Part shown: positions 1 to 6,007 of the stretch, one piece after another
How positions within the stretch are numbered: position 1 is the stretch's first letter
Layout: each line of letters opens with the position of its first letter
Source of the DNA: Bacteroidales bacterium UBA3816
GTDB lineage: Bacteria > Bacteroidota > Bacteroidia > Bacteroidales > P3
DNA length: 6,270 bases
Assembly (NCBI GenBank): GCA_002368955.1
Contig: DFDY01000080.1
Span: 1 to 6,270 of the forward strand
Direction: 5' to 3'
Made by a program: the position numbers and the translations under genes
Notes under the pieces: model-generated
Seen by the model: the letters and a program-made list of their open reading frames with translations, nothing else
Databases searched by the model: none
What the model was told of the DNA's origin: nothing

Positions 1-17
1 GCGTGTCGAAGACACGC
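1..17. repeat. GC-rich perfect palindrome (7-bp stem, 3-base loop)
   Basis: GCGTGTC (1-7) and GACACGC (11-17) are perfect reverse complements around the loop GAA. No T-run follows on the plus strand, so it is not a standard intrinsic terminator in that direction. On the minus strand the downstream side lies outside the window, so a terminator for a minus-strand gene to the left cannot be excluded. A hairpin of the same geometry lies at 6227-6243. It could be a short dispersed palindromic (REP-like) sequence. Confidence 0.6.
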
Positions 18-67
18 CACATTGAAAAATACGAGCAAGAATCAGTCATACTTTGTACTAGAGCGAT

Positions 68-135
68 AGTTAATAGTTAATGAGTTAATAGTTAATAGTT
101 ATCTGCCCCCCCGCCACTATTAACTATTAACTAAT
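68..135. repeat. AGTTAAT-unit inverted repeat forming a long hairpin
   Basis: The left half consists of 7-base AGTTAAT units: two at 68-81, a G, two more at 83-96, then a partial unit. The right half (116-135) is the reverse complement. Bases 83-99 and 116-132 form a perfect 17-bp stem around a 16-base loop that contains a C7 run (106-112). Related structures lie at 1279-1290 plus 1367-1406, and more distantly at 6008-6065, so this appears to be a dispersed intergenic repeat. Its function is not evident. It lies upstream of the predicted promoter of the YitT-type gene and would not be in that transcript. Confidence 0.8.
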
Positions 136-210
136 CTCTATAAACTGTGTTCAAGAAGTGGTGACGGAGCAAAGGAGCGGAGAGAAAATCCCGAGGTGAG
201 ATGATTTCAG

Positions 211-219
211 CCCCCCCCC
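211..219. repeat. C9 homopolymer run upstream of the -7 box
   Basis: Nine consecutive C residues are followed directly by five T residues. The run ends 19 bases before the TAnnTTTG box at 239-246, which is where the -33 TTTG element of a Bacteroidetes promoter would normally lie, and no TTTG is present there. Runs of this length are prone to slippage, so the number of C residues may vary and could change promoter strength. The purine-rich stretch just upstream (about 152-205) shows no gene or recognisable signal. Confidence 0.7.
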
Positions 220-238
220 TTTTTATAAAATTTTTTCG

Positions 239-246
239 TACCTTTG
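239..246 (+). promoter_or_regulatory. Bacteroidetes -7 promoter box for the YitT-type gene
   Basis: TACCTTTG matches TAnnTTTG exactly and continues as CAAA. Transcription would start near 252, leaving a leader of about 28 bases before the ATG at 280. An in-frame TTG at 244 lies inside this box, so translation from it is very unlikely; this decides the start codon of the gene. No -33 TTTG is present; that position is occupied by the C9 run. Confidence 0.7.
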
Positions 247-279
247 CAAATTCAAATCAGGCGTACAATCGAAATCAAA

Positions 280-1260
280 ATGGATACAAATAAGACTAAA
301 TCAGTCCTTTCGGACTATCTCAGCATCGTCCTCGGCAGCTGCATTGTCAGCGTGGGATTCGTCCTTTTCATCAATCCCTACAAGTTTGTGCCGGGGGGCG
401 TATTCGGTGCCAGCATCGTGCTACACAACCTCTTCCCGCAGTTGCAGGTGGGTACCTTTAGCTACATGATCAGCATCCCACTGCTCATCCTCTCCTATTT
501 CCTTTTGGGCAAAGGCATCGGGGTGAAGACCCTTTTTGCCACCCTCATCACGCCCCTCATCATGAACGGCCTCTCGTCGCTGGTCTATCCCAACAAAGAG
601 GCTCTGCAGCAGTTGGACCCCGCGCAGCTCTGCGGCGGCATTTTGAATCTTTCGGACCACCTCATCGTGGCCGCCATCATTGGACCTGTGCTGGTGGGGG
701 TGGGCTCGGCCTTCATCGTTGGCCGCAAGGCCACCACCGGAGGCACCGACATCATAGCCATGATACTGAACAAATATCTCCGTGTAAAGTTTTCCAATGC
801 CCTCCTCTGCACCGACGGCATCATCGTGCTGCTGGGACTGCTGGTCATTGGTTTCGGCGTTGGCACAGGTCACGGCCCCGAGGGCGGCTCCTCCTGTATA
901 CTCTCTTTGTATTCCCTCCTTTGCATCTTCCTCATGACCAAGACCCTTGCCTACGTGGTCTCAGGCTCCAAAAACGACAAGTTGGTCTTTATCATCACAA
1001 AGAAAGAGAACGCTGAGTTGCGTCAGTTTATATTGAAGAATATCGACCGTACTGCCACCATCCTCAATAGTCAGGGACTCTACTCGTTGGAGCCCAACAG
1101 CACCTTTTTCATGGTGCTGCCCATGCGACAGGTCGAGACCGTCACCGCCACCATTCGCAGCCTTGACCCCGATGCCTTTGTGGTGGTCACCGATGCCTAC
1201 GATGCCTACGGCAAACGCTGGAAGGCCTTCCCCGACAAAAACACCATTGTCATCAAATAG
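280..1260 (+). CDS. YitT family integral membrane protein (DUF161 + DUF2179)
   Basis: Inner-membrane protein of 326 residues, close to the usual size for the family. Hydrophobic segments lie at about residues 14-31, 60-76, 82-102, 128-148, 175-193 and 203-222, with a possible further one at 36-52. The loop 150-160 (KATTGGTDIIA) is the family's signature glycine-rich motif. A soluble domain from about residue 233 to the end fits DUF2179 and ends in the usual VVVTDAYDAYGKRWK region. The family is widespread in bacteria but its transported substrate, if any, is not established, so no reaction is assigned. ATG 280 is preferred over the in-frame TTG 244, which lies within the -7 promoter box. The gene appears monocistronic: it has its own promoter and converges on the dehydrogenase gene. 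Bacteroidales genomes often carry several paralogues, so no gene symbol is given. Confidence 0.92.
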   Translation: MDTNKTKSVLSDYLSIVLGSCIVSVGFVLFINPYKFVPGGVFGASIVLHNLFPQLQVGTFSYMISIPLLILSYFLLGKGIGVKTLFATLITPLIMNGLSSLVYPNKEALQQLDPAQLCGGILNLSDHLIVAAIIGPVLVGVGSAFIVGRKATTGGTDIIAMILNKYLRVKFSNALLCTDGIIVLLGLLVIGFGVGTGHGPEGGSSCILSLYSLLCIFLMTKTLAYVVSGSKNDKLVFIITKKENAELRQFILKNIDRTATILNSQGLYSLEPNSTFFMVLPMRQVETVTATIRSLDPDAFVVVTDAYDAYGKRWKAFPDKNTIVIK

Positions 1261-1290
1261 TATACAATATACAATTCTGTTAATAGTTAA

Positions 1291-1360
1291 ACCCAAATCG
1301 GTCATTAGGCCGACACTTGGTCATACTAATCTGACACAAATCCTAACGACCGATTTGGGT
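1291..1360. mobile_element. 70-bp MITE-like palindromic element with 13-bp terminal inverted repeats
   Basis: The ends are perfect inverted repeats, ACCCAAATCGGTC (1291-1303) and GACCGATTTGGGT (1348-1360). After one A/C mismatch the pairing resumes for five more bases (1305-1309 with 1342-1346), leaving a 32-base loop. TAA directly precedes the element (1288-1290) and directly follows it (1361-1363), as expected of a 3-bp target duplication. Removing the element and one TAA restores an AGTTAAT-type repeat that aligns with bases 69-84 with a single substitution. It is too short to encode a transposase, so any movement would need an enzyme acting in trans. The A/T-rich flanks make the TAA match weaker evidence than the restored alignment. 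A non-mobile regulatory or terminator hairpin is the alternative. Confidence 0.55.
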
Positions 1361-1366
1361 TAAAGA

Positions 1367-1406
1367 GTTAATAGTTATCTGGCTTCAGGAGCCATTAATT
1401 ATTAAC
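1367..1406. repeat. Second AGTTAAT-type hairpin between convergent genes
   Basis: GTTAATA (1367-1373) pairs with TATTAAC (1400-1406). Pairing continues with one G-T pair and three further pairs, then, after a small internal loop, TGGCT (1380-1384) pairs with AGCCA (1390-1394). Together with GTTAATAGTTAA at 1279-1290 it makes up a copy of the repeat at 68-135, split by the palindromic element. It lies between the 3' ends of two convergent genes and may help form or protect their transcript ends, but it lacks a T-run on either strand, so it is not called an intrinsic terminator. Confidence 0.65.
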
Positions 1407-1419
1407 TATACACTGTACC

Positions 1420-2592
1420 CTATTTCATGCACATTTTGTAGATGTTCTTCACGTCCTCTTTGGCAAGAGGCATGAAGGCGTACTGGGTGCCGCCGTTCTT
1501 CACGGCTTTCTCGGCCATGGAGTCGAAGTGGGTTTCGTCGATGCCCACCTCGGGCAGGGTGGATTTCAGCCCTAGTTGGCCGAAGAGGAAGTTGCGGAGG
1601 GCTTGGATGCCCTGACGAGCCACATCCATCTTGTCGTTGCCGTGGATGCCGAAGACATTTTCGGCATACTGCACATACTTGTCAACGTTACTTTCGTTCA
1701 GACAGTATTCCATCCAGCGGGGGGTGAGGATGGCGAGGCCTAGACCGTGGGTGATGTCGTAGACGGCGCTCAGCTCGTGCTCCATGGGGTGGCAGCTCCA
1801 GGCTTGGCGTTTGCCGCCGTCGATAAAGCCGTTGATGGCCCAGGTGCCTGTCCACATCAGTTCGGCGCGGGCTTTATAGTTCTCCGGCTCCTTCATGGCG
1901 ATGGGGGCGTACTTGACAATGTTGCGCATCAGGGCCTCCATGAAGCCGTCCAGCATGTCGAAGTCTTCGTTCATGTTGAAATAGACTTCTATAATATGGC
2001 TCATCATGTCGGCCGACCCGCAGGCGGTTTGGTAGGGGCTGACGGTGAAGGTGGTGGTGGGGTCGAGGAAGGAGGCTTTGGGCTGCAACACGGGTTCCAG
2101 TCGGCCAATCTTGTCGTTGGTGGCGGGATTGGAGATGACGCCACCGCAGTCCATCTCGGAACCAGTGGCACTCAGCGTGAGCACATCCAGGATGGGCAGT
2201 GCCTCGGTCAGCGGTGCCCATTTGTCGTTGAAGAAGTCCCAGGGGTCGAAGTCCACCTTGGCACCGGCTGCGATGAACTTGGTGCAGTCGAGTGTGGAGC
2301 CACCGCCTACGGCTAATACTACATCCACCTGCTTTTCCTTGCAGATGCGGGCACCTTCGCGTACCGACTCGATGCTGGGATTGGGCTTTACGCCGCTCAG
2401 TTCAAACACTTCCAGACCGCTTTTCTTCATCTCGTTCATCACCTTGTCGTACAGGCCGATGCGCTTGATGGAGCCGCCTCCGTACACCATCAGCACGCGC
2501 TGACCGTATTTCTTCAGTTCGGGTCCTAGGTTCTTCAATTGGTCTTTGCCAAAATATACCTTAGTAGGTATGTCATAAATGAAATCGTTCAT
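1420..2592 (-). CDS. Iron-containing alcohol dehydrogenase, YqhD/butanol-dehydrogenase type
   Basis: Predicted cytosolic NAD(P)H-dependent alcohol/aldehyde oxidoreductase of the group III (iron) family, 390 residues; E. coli YqhD has 387. The N-terminal nucleotide-binding domain has GGGS at residues 38-41 and GGGSTLDCTK at 96-105, followed by TGSE at 143-146. The C-terminal helical domain keeps all four metal ligands, D195, H199, H268 and H282, each one position beyond those known in YqhD (D194, H198, H267, H281). The GGGS at 38-41 favours NADPH, which is family inference. In this family the usual physiological direction is reduction of aldehydes to alcohols, either in fermentation or in aldehyde detoxification; the exact substrate cannot be read from sequence. 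It is intact, with its own promoter, and divergent from the flavodoxin-like gene 230 bases away. Confidence 0.93.
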   Translation of the reverse strand: MNDFIYDIPTKVYFGKDQLKNLGPELKKYGQRVLMVYGGGSIKRIGLYDKVMNEMKKSGLEVFELSGVKPNPSIESVREGARICKEKQVDVVLAVGGGSTLDCTKFIAAGAKVDFDPWDFFNDKWAPLTEALPILDVLTLSATGSEMDCGGVISNPATNDKIGRLEPVLQPKASFLDPTTTFTVSPYQTACGSADMMSHIIEVYFNMNEDFDMLDGFMEALMRNIVKYAPIAMKEPENYKARAELMWTGTWAINGFIDGGKRQAWSCHPMEHELSAVYDITHGLGLAILTPRWMEYCLNESNVDKYVQYAENVFGIHGNDKMDVARQGIQALRNFLFGQLGLKSTLPEVGIDETHFDSMAEKAVKNGGTQYAFMPLAKEDVKNIYKMCMK

Positions 2593-2662
2593 AAAGAGTA
2601 TTATTTAATTGTTTTTATTCCAGTGTTTTTTGTGTGTGTTGTTAGCCTTGTTTTTCATTTTG

Positions 2663-2670
2663 CAAAAATA
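2663..2670 (-). promoter_or_regulatory. -7 promoter box for the iron alcohol dehydrogenase
   Basis: Read on the minus strand this is TATTTTTG, an exact TAnnTTTG, continued as CAAAA. It predicts a transcript start near 2656 and a leader of about 64 bases. The leader is A-rich just before the ATG (complement of 2590-2592) and has no Shine-Dalgarno sequence, which is normal in Bacteroidetes. No convincing -33 TTTG was found at the usual distance; the nearest TTTG (complement of 2697-2700) is too far, at 26 bases. Confidence 0.65.
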
Positions 2671-2776
2671 CAATCTTTTTTCCATATTTCGTCACCCAAA
2701 TTGCCTCTCTTCTTGCCCATTTTGCCGCTTGTCATCTGGCGGGATGATTTTTTTCTCTATATTGTGAAAAAAGTTG

Positions 2777-2784
2777 TACTTTTG
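2777..2784 (+). promoter_or_regulatory. -7 promoter box for the flavodoxin-like lipoprotein gene
   Basis: TACTTTTG is an exact TAnnTTTG followed by CAA, predicting a transcript start near 2791 and a leader of about 32 bases before ATG 2823. It stands back to back with the dehydrogenase box at 2663-2670, 106 bases away. Between the two is a 5-bp inverted repeat with a 6-base spacer (TCATC at 2732-2736, GATGA at 2743-2747), which could be an operator but is short enough to occur by chance. Confidence 0.65.
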
Positions 2785-2822
2785 CAACCTGAATATTTGG
2801 TCAGTTAATAGAAACTTATATT

Positions 2823-3641
2823 ATGAAGAAAATCGTACTTTTACTCTGTGTGGCCCTTGTCTTTGGAGCCTGCAATTCGCGCAATGTCAAGGAGGTGCCT
2901 GCCACCAAGTCGCTGATTCTCTATTATTCACATCAGGGTTCCACCCGCCAGTTGGCGCAGCTCATTCAACAGCAGGTGGGTGCCGATATGGAGGAAATCA
3001 CTCTGGTCAACCCTTACGACACCAACTATCAGAAAACCATAGAACGCAGCCTGCAGGAGCGTGAACAAGGCGTTCTGCCCGAAATCAACCCAATAAAGAG
3101 TTCTTTGGCCGACTACGACACTATCTATCTCGGCTATCCTATTTGGTTCGGCACGTATGCTCTCCCCATTGCCTCGCTGCTAGAGCAGGTCGACTTCACA
3201 GGCAAGGTCCTCGTGCCTTTCTGCACCTTTGGCAGCGGCGGCATAGAGGCCAGCCGCGACAGCCTGATGGCACATCTGCCAGAGAATATCACGTTGGAGG
3301 GTTATGGCGTTCGGGCTGCCCGCATGGCTGCTGCTTCTGAGGAAATCGTTCCTTGGCTGATTCGTATAGGTGCCCTTCCGGGCGAGTTTGTGCCCATGCC
3401 TGAGTTTGATAATATGGAACCGATCACCGCTGAGACAAAGGCACTCTTTGATGAGGCCTGCGGCGATTATCCTATGCCCCTGGGAACTCCTGTGTCCGTG
3501 GCTAAGTCAGTAGAACCTGACACAAACATGGTCTGCTTTGTAACTGAGACCGTGTGCCCTAGTGGCGACACCTCGTCTGCCCTCATCTATGTGGTCAAGC
3601 CCGTTTCGGGCAAAGCCGAATTCGTCAAGGTTATCCGCTAG
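2823..3641 (+). CDS. Flavodoxin-fold lipoprotein
   Basis: Protein of 272 residues. The N-terminus is a lipoprotein signal: KK at 2-3, a hydrophobic core 4-14, then FGAC with the lipidated cysteine at 17. The mature protein would be tethered outside the cytoplasm; no acidic export motif follows the cysteine, so a periplasm-facing location is more likely than the cell surface. From about residue 30 it is flavodoxin-like: LILYYSHQGSTRQLA (31-45) matches the FMN phosphate loop, YLGYPIWFGTYALP (102-115) and FCTFGSGG (133-140) match the flavin-contacting loops. This is the pattern of the Flavodoxin_4 type. The last 75 or so residues, from about 197, form an extra region with three cysteines (213, 238, 245) that I cannot assign. 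The role is probably electron transfer or quinone/aldehyde-linked reduction at the membrane; partners are unknown. It is divergent from the dehydrogenase and probably monocistronic. Confidence 0.88.
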   Translation: MKKIVLLLCVALVFGACNSRNVKEVPATKSLILYYSHQGSTRQLAQLIQQQVGADMEEITLVNPYDTNYQKTIERSLQEREQGVLPEINPIKSSLADYDTIYLGYPIWFGTYALPIASLLEQVDFTGKVLVPFCTFGSGGIEASRDSLMAHLPENITLEGYGVRAARMAAASEEIVPWLIRIGALPGEFVPMPEFDNMEPITAETKALFDEACGDYPMPLGTPVSVAKSVEPDTNMVCFVTETVCPSGDTSSALIYVVKPVSGKAEFVKVIR

Positions 3642-3674
3642 CAAGCGGTTTGTTGGTAGTTATCAGGCCTCTTT

Positions 3675-3725
3675 AGGCTCCGTCACCCTTGTCTCCGACG
3701 GCAGGTACTGACGGGGCTTTGTTTT
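3675..3725 (+). terminator. Probable intrinsic terminator of the flavodoxin-like gene
   Basis: AGGCTCCGTCA (3675-3685) can pair with TGACGGGGCTT (3709-3719) over 11 bp, including two G-U pairs, and is followed by TGTTTT. The loop is long (23 bases) and contains GACGG (3697-3701), which offers an alternative 5-bp partner for CCGTC (3680-3684). A smaller 5-bp hairpin overlaps the stop codon (3635-3648) and is followed by TTTGTT. The long loop keeps confidence moderate. The rest of the gap to 3797 shows no gene and no clear terminator for the opposing minus-strand gene. Confidence 0.5.
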
Positions 3726-3797
3726 AGCTGATTGCACCATCTTGGCACGATACTTGGTTCACCCCATTGGCCTTTAGTTCAATTTAGAAAGAGAAAT

Positions 3798-4877
3798 CTA
3801 GCTTTTGACGAATGCATCGGCAATACCCCACTCGCGCCCCATTTGAGAAACGCAGACGCTGGCACCGGTGTTGATTTCTAATATGATGGGACCTTGAGCG
3901 GTGCATACGATGTCGTATCCAACGCTGTTGTAATAGGGGAGTAGTTGGCAGGTTCTCTGGACTAAAGACTGGATTTCGCCCCATTGGCTGATTGTCACTC
4001 CTTTGAAGGATTTGTGGCTATCAGGGTGTTCATAGTATTTTGTGGCATCGTATTCACGCAACCCGAAGTCGCTTAGGCGACCGGTATCGATGTCGATGTT
4101 GACGACCATCCCACCTTGGGCGGCGTTGTCGACAAATGACCCCTTCCGCCCCATACGAAGGGCAGCCGAGACAATCTTGTTACGGTAGGTGAGGACACGA
4201 CATGTATTGATAGAGTCGGGGTTGAATTGTGCCGTTTGAGGGTCCTGTTCAAGGGCTTTCTCAAAGAAGTACTCTTCGTAGAAATGGTTTTGACGGATAT
4301 ACTGGGCAGTGATGCGGTTGCCTTCTTTGGTATAAAAGCCGTCTTCTTTGCGGTAGGCCACCGACACCCCACTTCCCGAGCCACAGGAATTGCGCTTGAC
4401 AAATAATTTGTTGTCTGTGAGGCAGGATAGAATGTCGTCGACCTCACTATCGGTGATAATCTGTTGGTTGCGCTTAAAACTTTGGGTACTGTAGGAGAAA
4501 TAACGTTTGGTGGAGGGCAGACCATAGGTGCTGATGATGTCGTGGAAGAGGATTTTGTCGTTGATGAGAATTTCGTAATATGGATTGCGGTTGCGCGCAT
4601 AACGTCCATAAGCACTTTGGGGAATAAAGGAGGCCATGCGGTCGAAGCCGACAAAATCTTTTAGAAACATGCCGTACATGAAATAGGAGTCTGGATAGCT
4701 CTTCCAGTATTTGGCTAGGCGATTGATTTCTCGAATAACTTGCATTATGCCCTTCTTGTCGGCTCCATGGTAGGAACGGTACAAATCCCATCCTTTGTAG
4801 AAGTCGGTGACACGAAAGGACTTGTGCCTGCGCCAACAGGCGTAATGTGTGCGTAAGAAAAAGTAAAGTAAATACAT
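3798..4877 (-). CDS. Sugar-transfer-associated ATP-grasp domain protein
   Basis: Protein of 359 residues with no signal peptide. The pattern fits the ATPgrasp_ST family: NDKILFHDIISTYGLP (106-121), a nucleotide-loop candidate LFVKRNSCGSGSGVSV (158-173), SINTCRVLTY (222-231), AALRMGRKGSFVDNAAQGG (238-256), IDIDTGRL (261-268), and the C-terminal metal/ATP motif GYDIVCTAQGPIILEINTG (320-338), where D322, E334 and N336 are likely ligands. ATP-grasp enzymes use ATP to activate a carboxylate for ligation. This subgroup is usually found near polysaccharide genes, but its reaction is not established. Here no glycosyltransferase is in view. It starts 31 bases after the aldolase stop with no TAnnTTTG box between, so it is probably the second gene of that operon. 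Its G+C is visibly lower than that of its partner. The N-terminal 25 residues are unusually hydrophobic and basic, so a later start, for example Met45, is possible. Confidence 0.85.
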   Translation of the reverse strand: MYLLYFFLRTHYACWRRHKSFRVTDFYKGWDLYRSYHGADKKGIMQVIREINRLAKYWKSYPDSYFMYGMFLKDFVGFDRMASFIPQSAYGRYARNRNPYYEILINDKILFHDIISTYGLPSTKRYFSYSTQSFKRNQQIITDSEVDDILSCLTDNKLFVKRNSCGSGSGVSVAYRKEDGFYTKEGNRITAQYIRQNHFYEEYFFEKALEQDPQTAQFNPDSINTCRVLTYRNKIVSAALRMGRKGSFVDNAAQGGMVVNIDIDTGRLSDFGLREYDATKYYEHPDSHKSFKGVTISQWGEIQSLVQRTCQLLPYYNSVGYDIVCTAQGPIILEINTGASVCVSQMGREWGIADAFVKS

Positions 4878-4908
4878 GTGTTAACTTTTGTTATCTGAAC
4901 ACTAATTA

Positions 4909-5934
4909 CTAAATTAAATCTATCAAGTGTTCCACGTCCTCAGGGGTGGTGGCCCAGCTGGTGACGAAGCGCACGGTGGTCTCGTCTGCGCCGCGAGGGC
5001 CCCAGTTTTCGAAAGAGACTTCTTGTCGCATGCGGTCCATGAGTGTGTTGGGCAGTACGAAGAATTGCTGGTTGGTGGGGGAGGGGAAGGCTACTCTGAT
5101 GCCGCGAGCCACGAAAGCGTCACGGATGCGCAGGGCCTGCTCGACGGCATGACGGGCAATGCGCTGGTAGAGACTGTCGGTGAAGAGGGTTTCAAACTGG
5201 ATGCCTTGCAGGCGGCCTTTGGCCAGGAGCGCTCCGTGCTGTTTGACCAGCTCGAAGAAGTAGGGCAGCCGTTCGGGATGGGGGGCCACGACGGCTTCGC
5301 CAAAGAGGGCTCCTACCTTGGTGCCACCGATGTAAAAGACATCGCACAGACGCGCAATGTCGGCCAGGGTGAAGTCGGCCCCCTCGGCCATGAGGCCGTA
5401 TCCGAGGCGCGCGCCGTCAAGGTAGAGGGGTATGTGGTGGCGGTGGCAGATGTCGCTGAGGGATTCCAGTTCGGCAAGGCTATAGATGGAGCCCAGCTCA
5501 GTGGGCTGGGTGATGTAGAGCATGCCGGGGGCCACCATGTGGGGGTAGGTGTCGTCGCTGTAGAAGGTGGTTATGTATAGTTCTACCTCGTCGGGGGCCA
5601 CCTTGCCGCCGTGTGAGGGTAGGGTGAGCACCTTGTGGCCGCTGTGCTCCACGGCACCGCTTTCGTGCACGTTGATGTGGGCCGTCTCGGCGGCCAGCAC
5701 CCCTTGGTGTCTCAGCAGTAGGGCGTCGATGACGGTAGCGTTGGTCTGGGTGCCGCCGATGAGGAACTGTACCAGTGCTTCGGGTGCCTGGCAGGCTTCG
5801 CGTATCAGCTGGCGGGCGTGCGCACTGTAGGGGTCTTCGCCGTAGCCTACGGTGTGTTCGAGATTGGTTTTCATCAGGCGGTGCATCACCTCGGGGTGAG
5901 CCCCTTCCATATAGTCGCTGTCGAAATAAATCAT
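4909..5934 (-). CDS. Low-specificity threonine aldolase / beta-eliminating lyase family PLP enzyme
   Basis: Cytosolic fold-type I PLP enzyme of 341 residues, near the length of E. coli LtaE (about 333). Expected reaction: cleavage of L-threonine or L-allo-threonine to glycine and acetaldehyde. Visible motifs are FLIGGTQTN (57-65, phosphate side), AETAHINVHESG (82-93) with a His that stacks on the cofactor ring, YLDGARLGYGL (171-181) with D173 contacting the pyridine nitrogen, and YIGGTKVGALFGE (201-213) with K206 as the Schiff-base lysine. VRFVTSWATTPEDV (321-334) contains R323, which fits the substrate-carboxylate arginine. The N-terminal DSDY takes the place of the family's usual DFRSDT opening. 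Related members may instead be beta-eliminating lyases, so substrate specificity is inferred. The gene is very GC-rich, has a promoter about 26 bases upstream, and probably leads an operon with the ATP-grasp gene. Acetaldehyde is also a possible substrate of the alcohol dehydrogenase in this window, but they are not in the same operon. Confidence 0.9.
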   Translation of the reverse strand: MIYFDSDYMEGAHPEVMHRLMKTNLEHTVGYGEDPYSAHARQLIREACQAPEALVQFLIGGTQTNATVIDALLLRHQGVLAAETAHINVHESGAVEHSGHKVLTLPSHGGKVAPDEVELYITTFYSDDTYPHMVAPGMLYITQPTELGSIYSLAELESLSDICHRHHIPLYLDGARLGYGLMAEGADFTLADIARLCDVFYIGGTKVGALFGEAVVAPHPERLPYFFELVKQHGALLAKGRLQGIQFETLFTDSLYQRIARHAVEQALRIRDAFVARGIRVAFPSPTNQQFFVLPNTLMDRMRQEVSFENWGPRGADETTVRFVTSWATTPEDVEHLIDLI

Positions 5935-5960
5935 GTCTTAGAAGTGTATCTTTTATTTTG

Positions 5961-5968
5961 CAAAAGTA
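5961..5968 (-). promoter_or_regulatory. -7 promoter box for the threonine aldolase / ATP-grasp operon
   Basis: On the minus strand this reads TACTTTTG, an exact TAnnTTTG, continued as CAAAA. Transcription would start near 5954, giving a leader of about 20 bases before the ATG (complement of 5932-5934). No clear -33 TTTG is present; the upstream side is a long A/T run. No such box precedes the ATP-grasp gene, which supports co-transcription of the two genes. Confidence 0.7.
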
Positions 5969-6007
5969 CACAAAAAAAACGAATTAAACAGATTTCAATT
6001 CAATACG

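Noticed and set aside
68..135. AGTTAAT repeats as a CRISPR array or iteron-type replication origin
   Set aside because: Units are 7 bases, directly adjacent and arranged as an inverted pair, with no unique spacers, no cas genes and no replication initiator gene in the window.
244..279. A 12-codon upstream extension of the YitT-type gene starting at TTG 244
   Set aside because: The TTG is the last three bases of the -7 promoter box TACCTTTG, so it would not be in the transcript. ATG 280 fits the family start.
1192..1209. Exact 9-base tandem repeat GATGCCTAC inside the YitT-type gene
   Set aside because: It encodes DAY-DAY within the DUF2179 end motif, which keeps the normal family spacing, so it is not an inserted duplication and is probably chance codon choice.
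1290..1361. The palindromic element as an intrinsic terminator for the YitT-type gene
   Set aside because: The stem is strong but the loop is 32 bases and no T-run follows on either strand. It may still stabilise a transcript end.
1747..2316. Long open frame (189 codons) on the plus strand inside the dehydrogenase gene
   Set aside because: It is antisense to a gene with complete family motifs. The composition is what the complement of a GC-rich gene produces, and no promoter precedes it.
4927..5580. Long open frame (217 codons) on the plus strand inside the aldolase gene
   Set aside because: It is the shadow of a GC-rich PLP enzyme with an intact active site; it has no recognisable domain and no promoter box.
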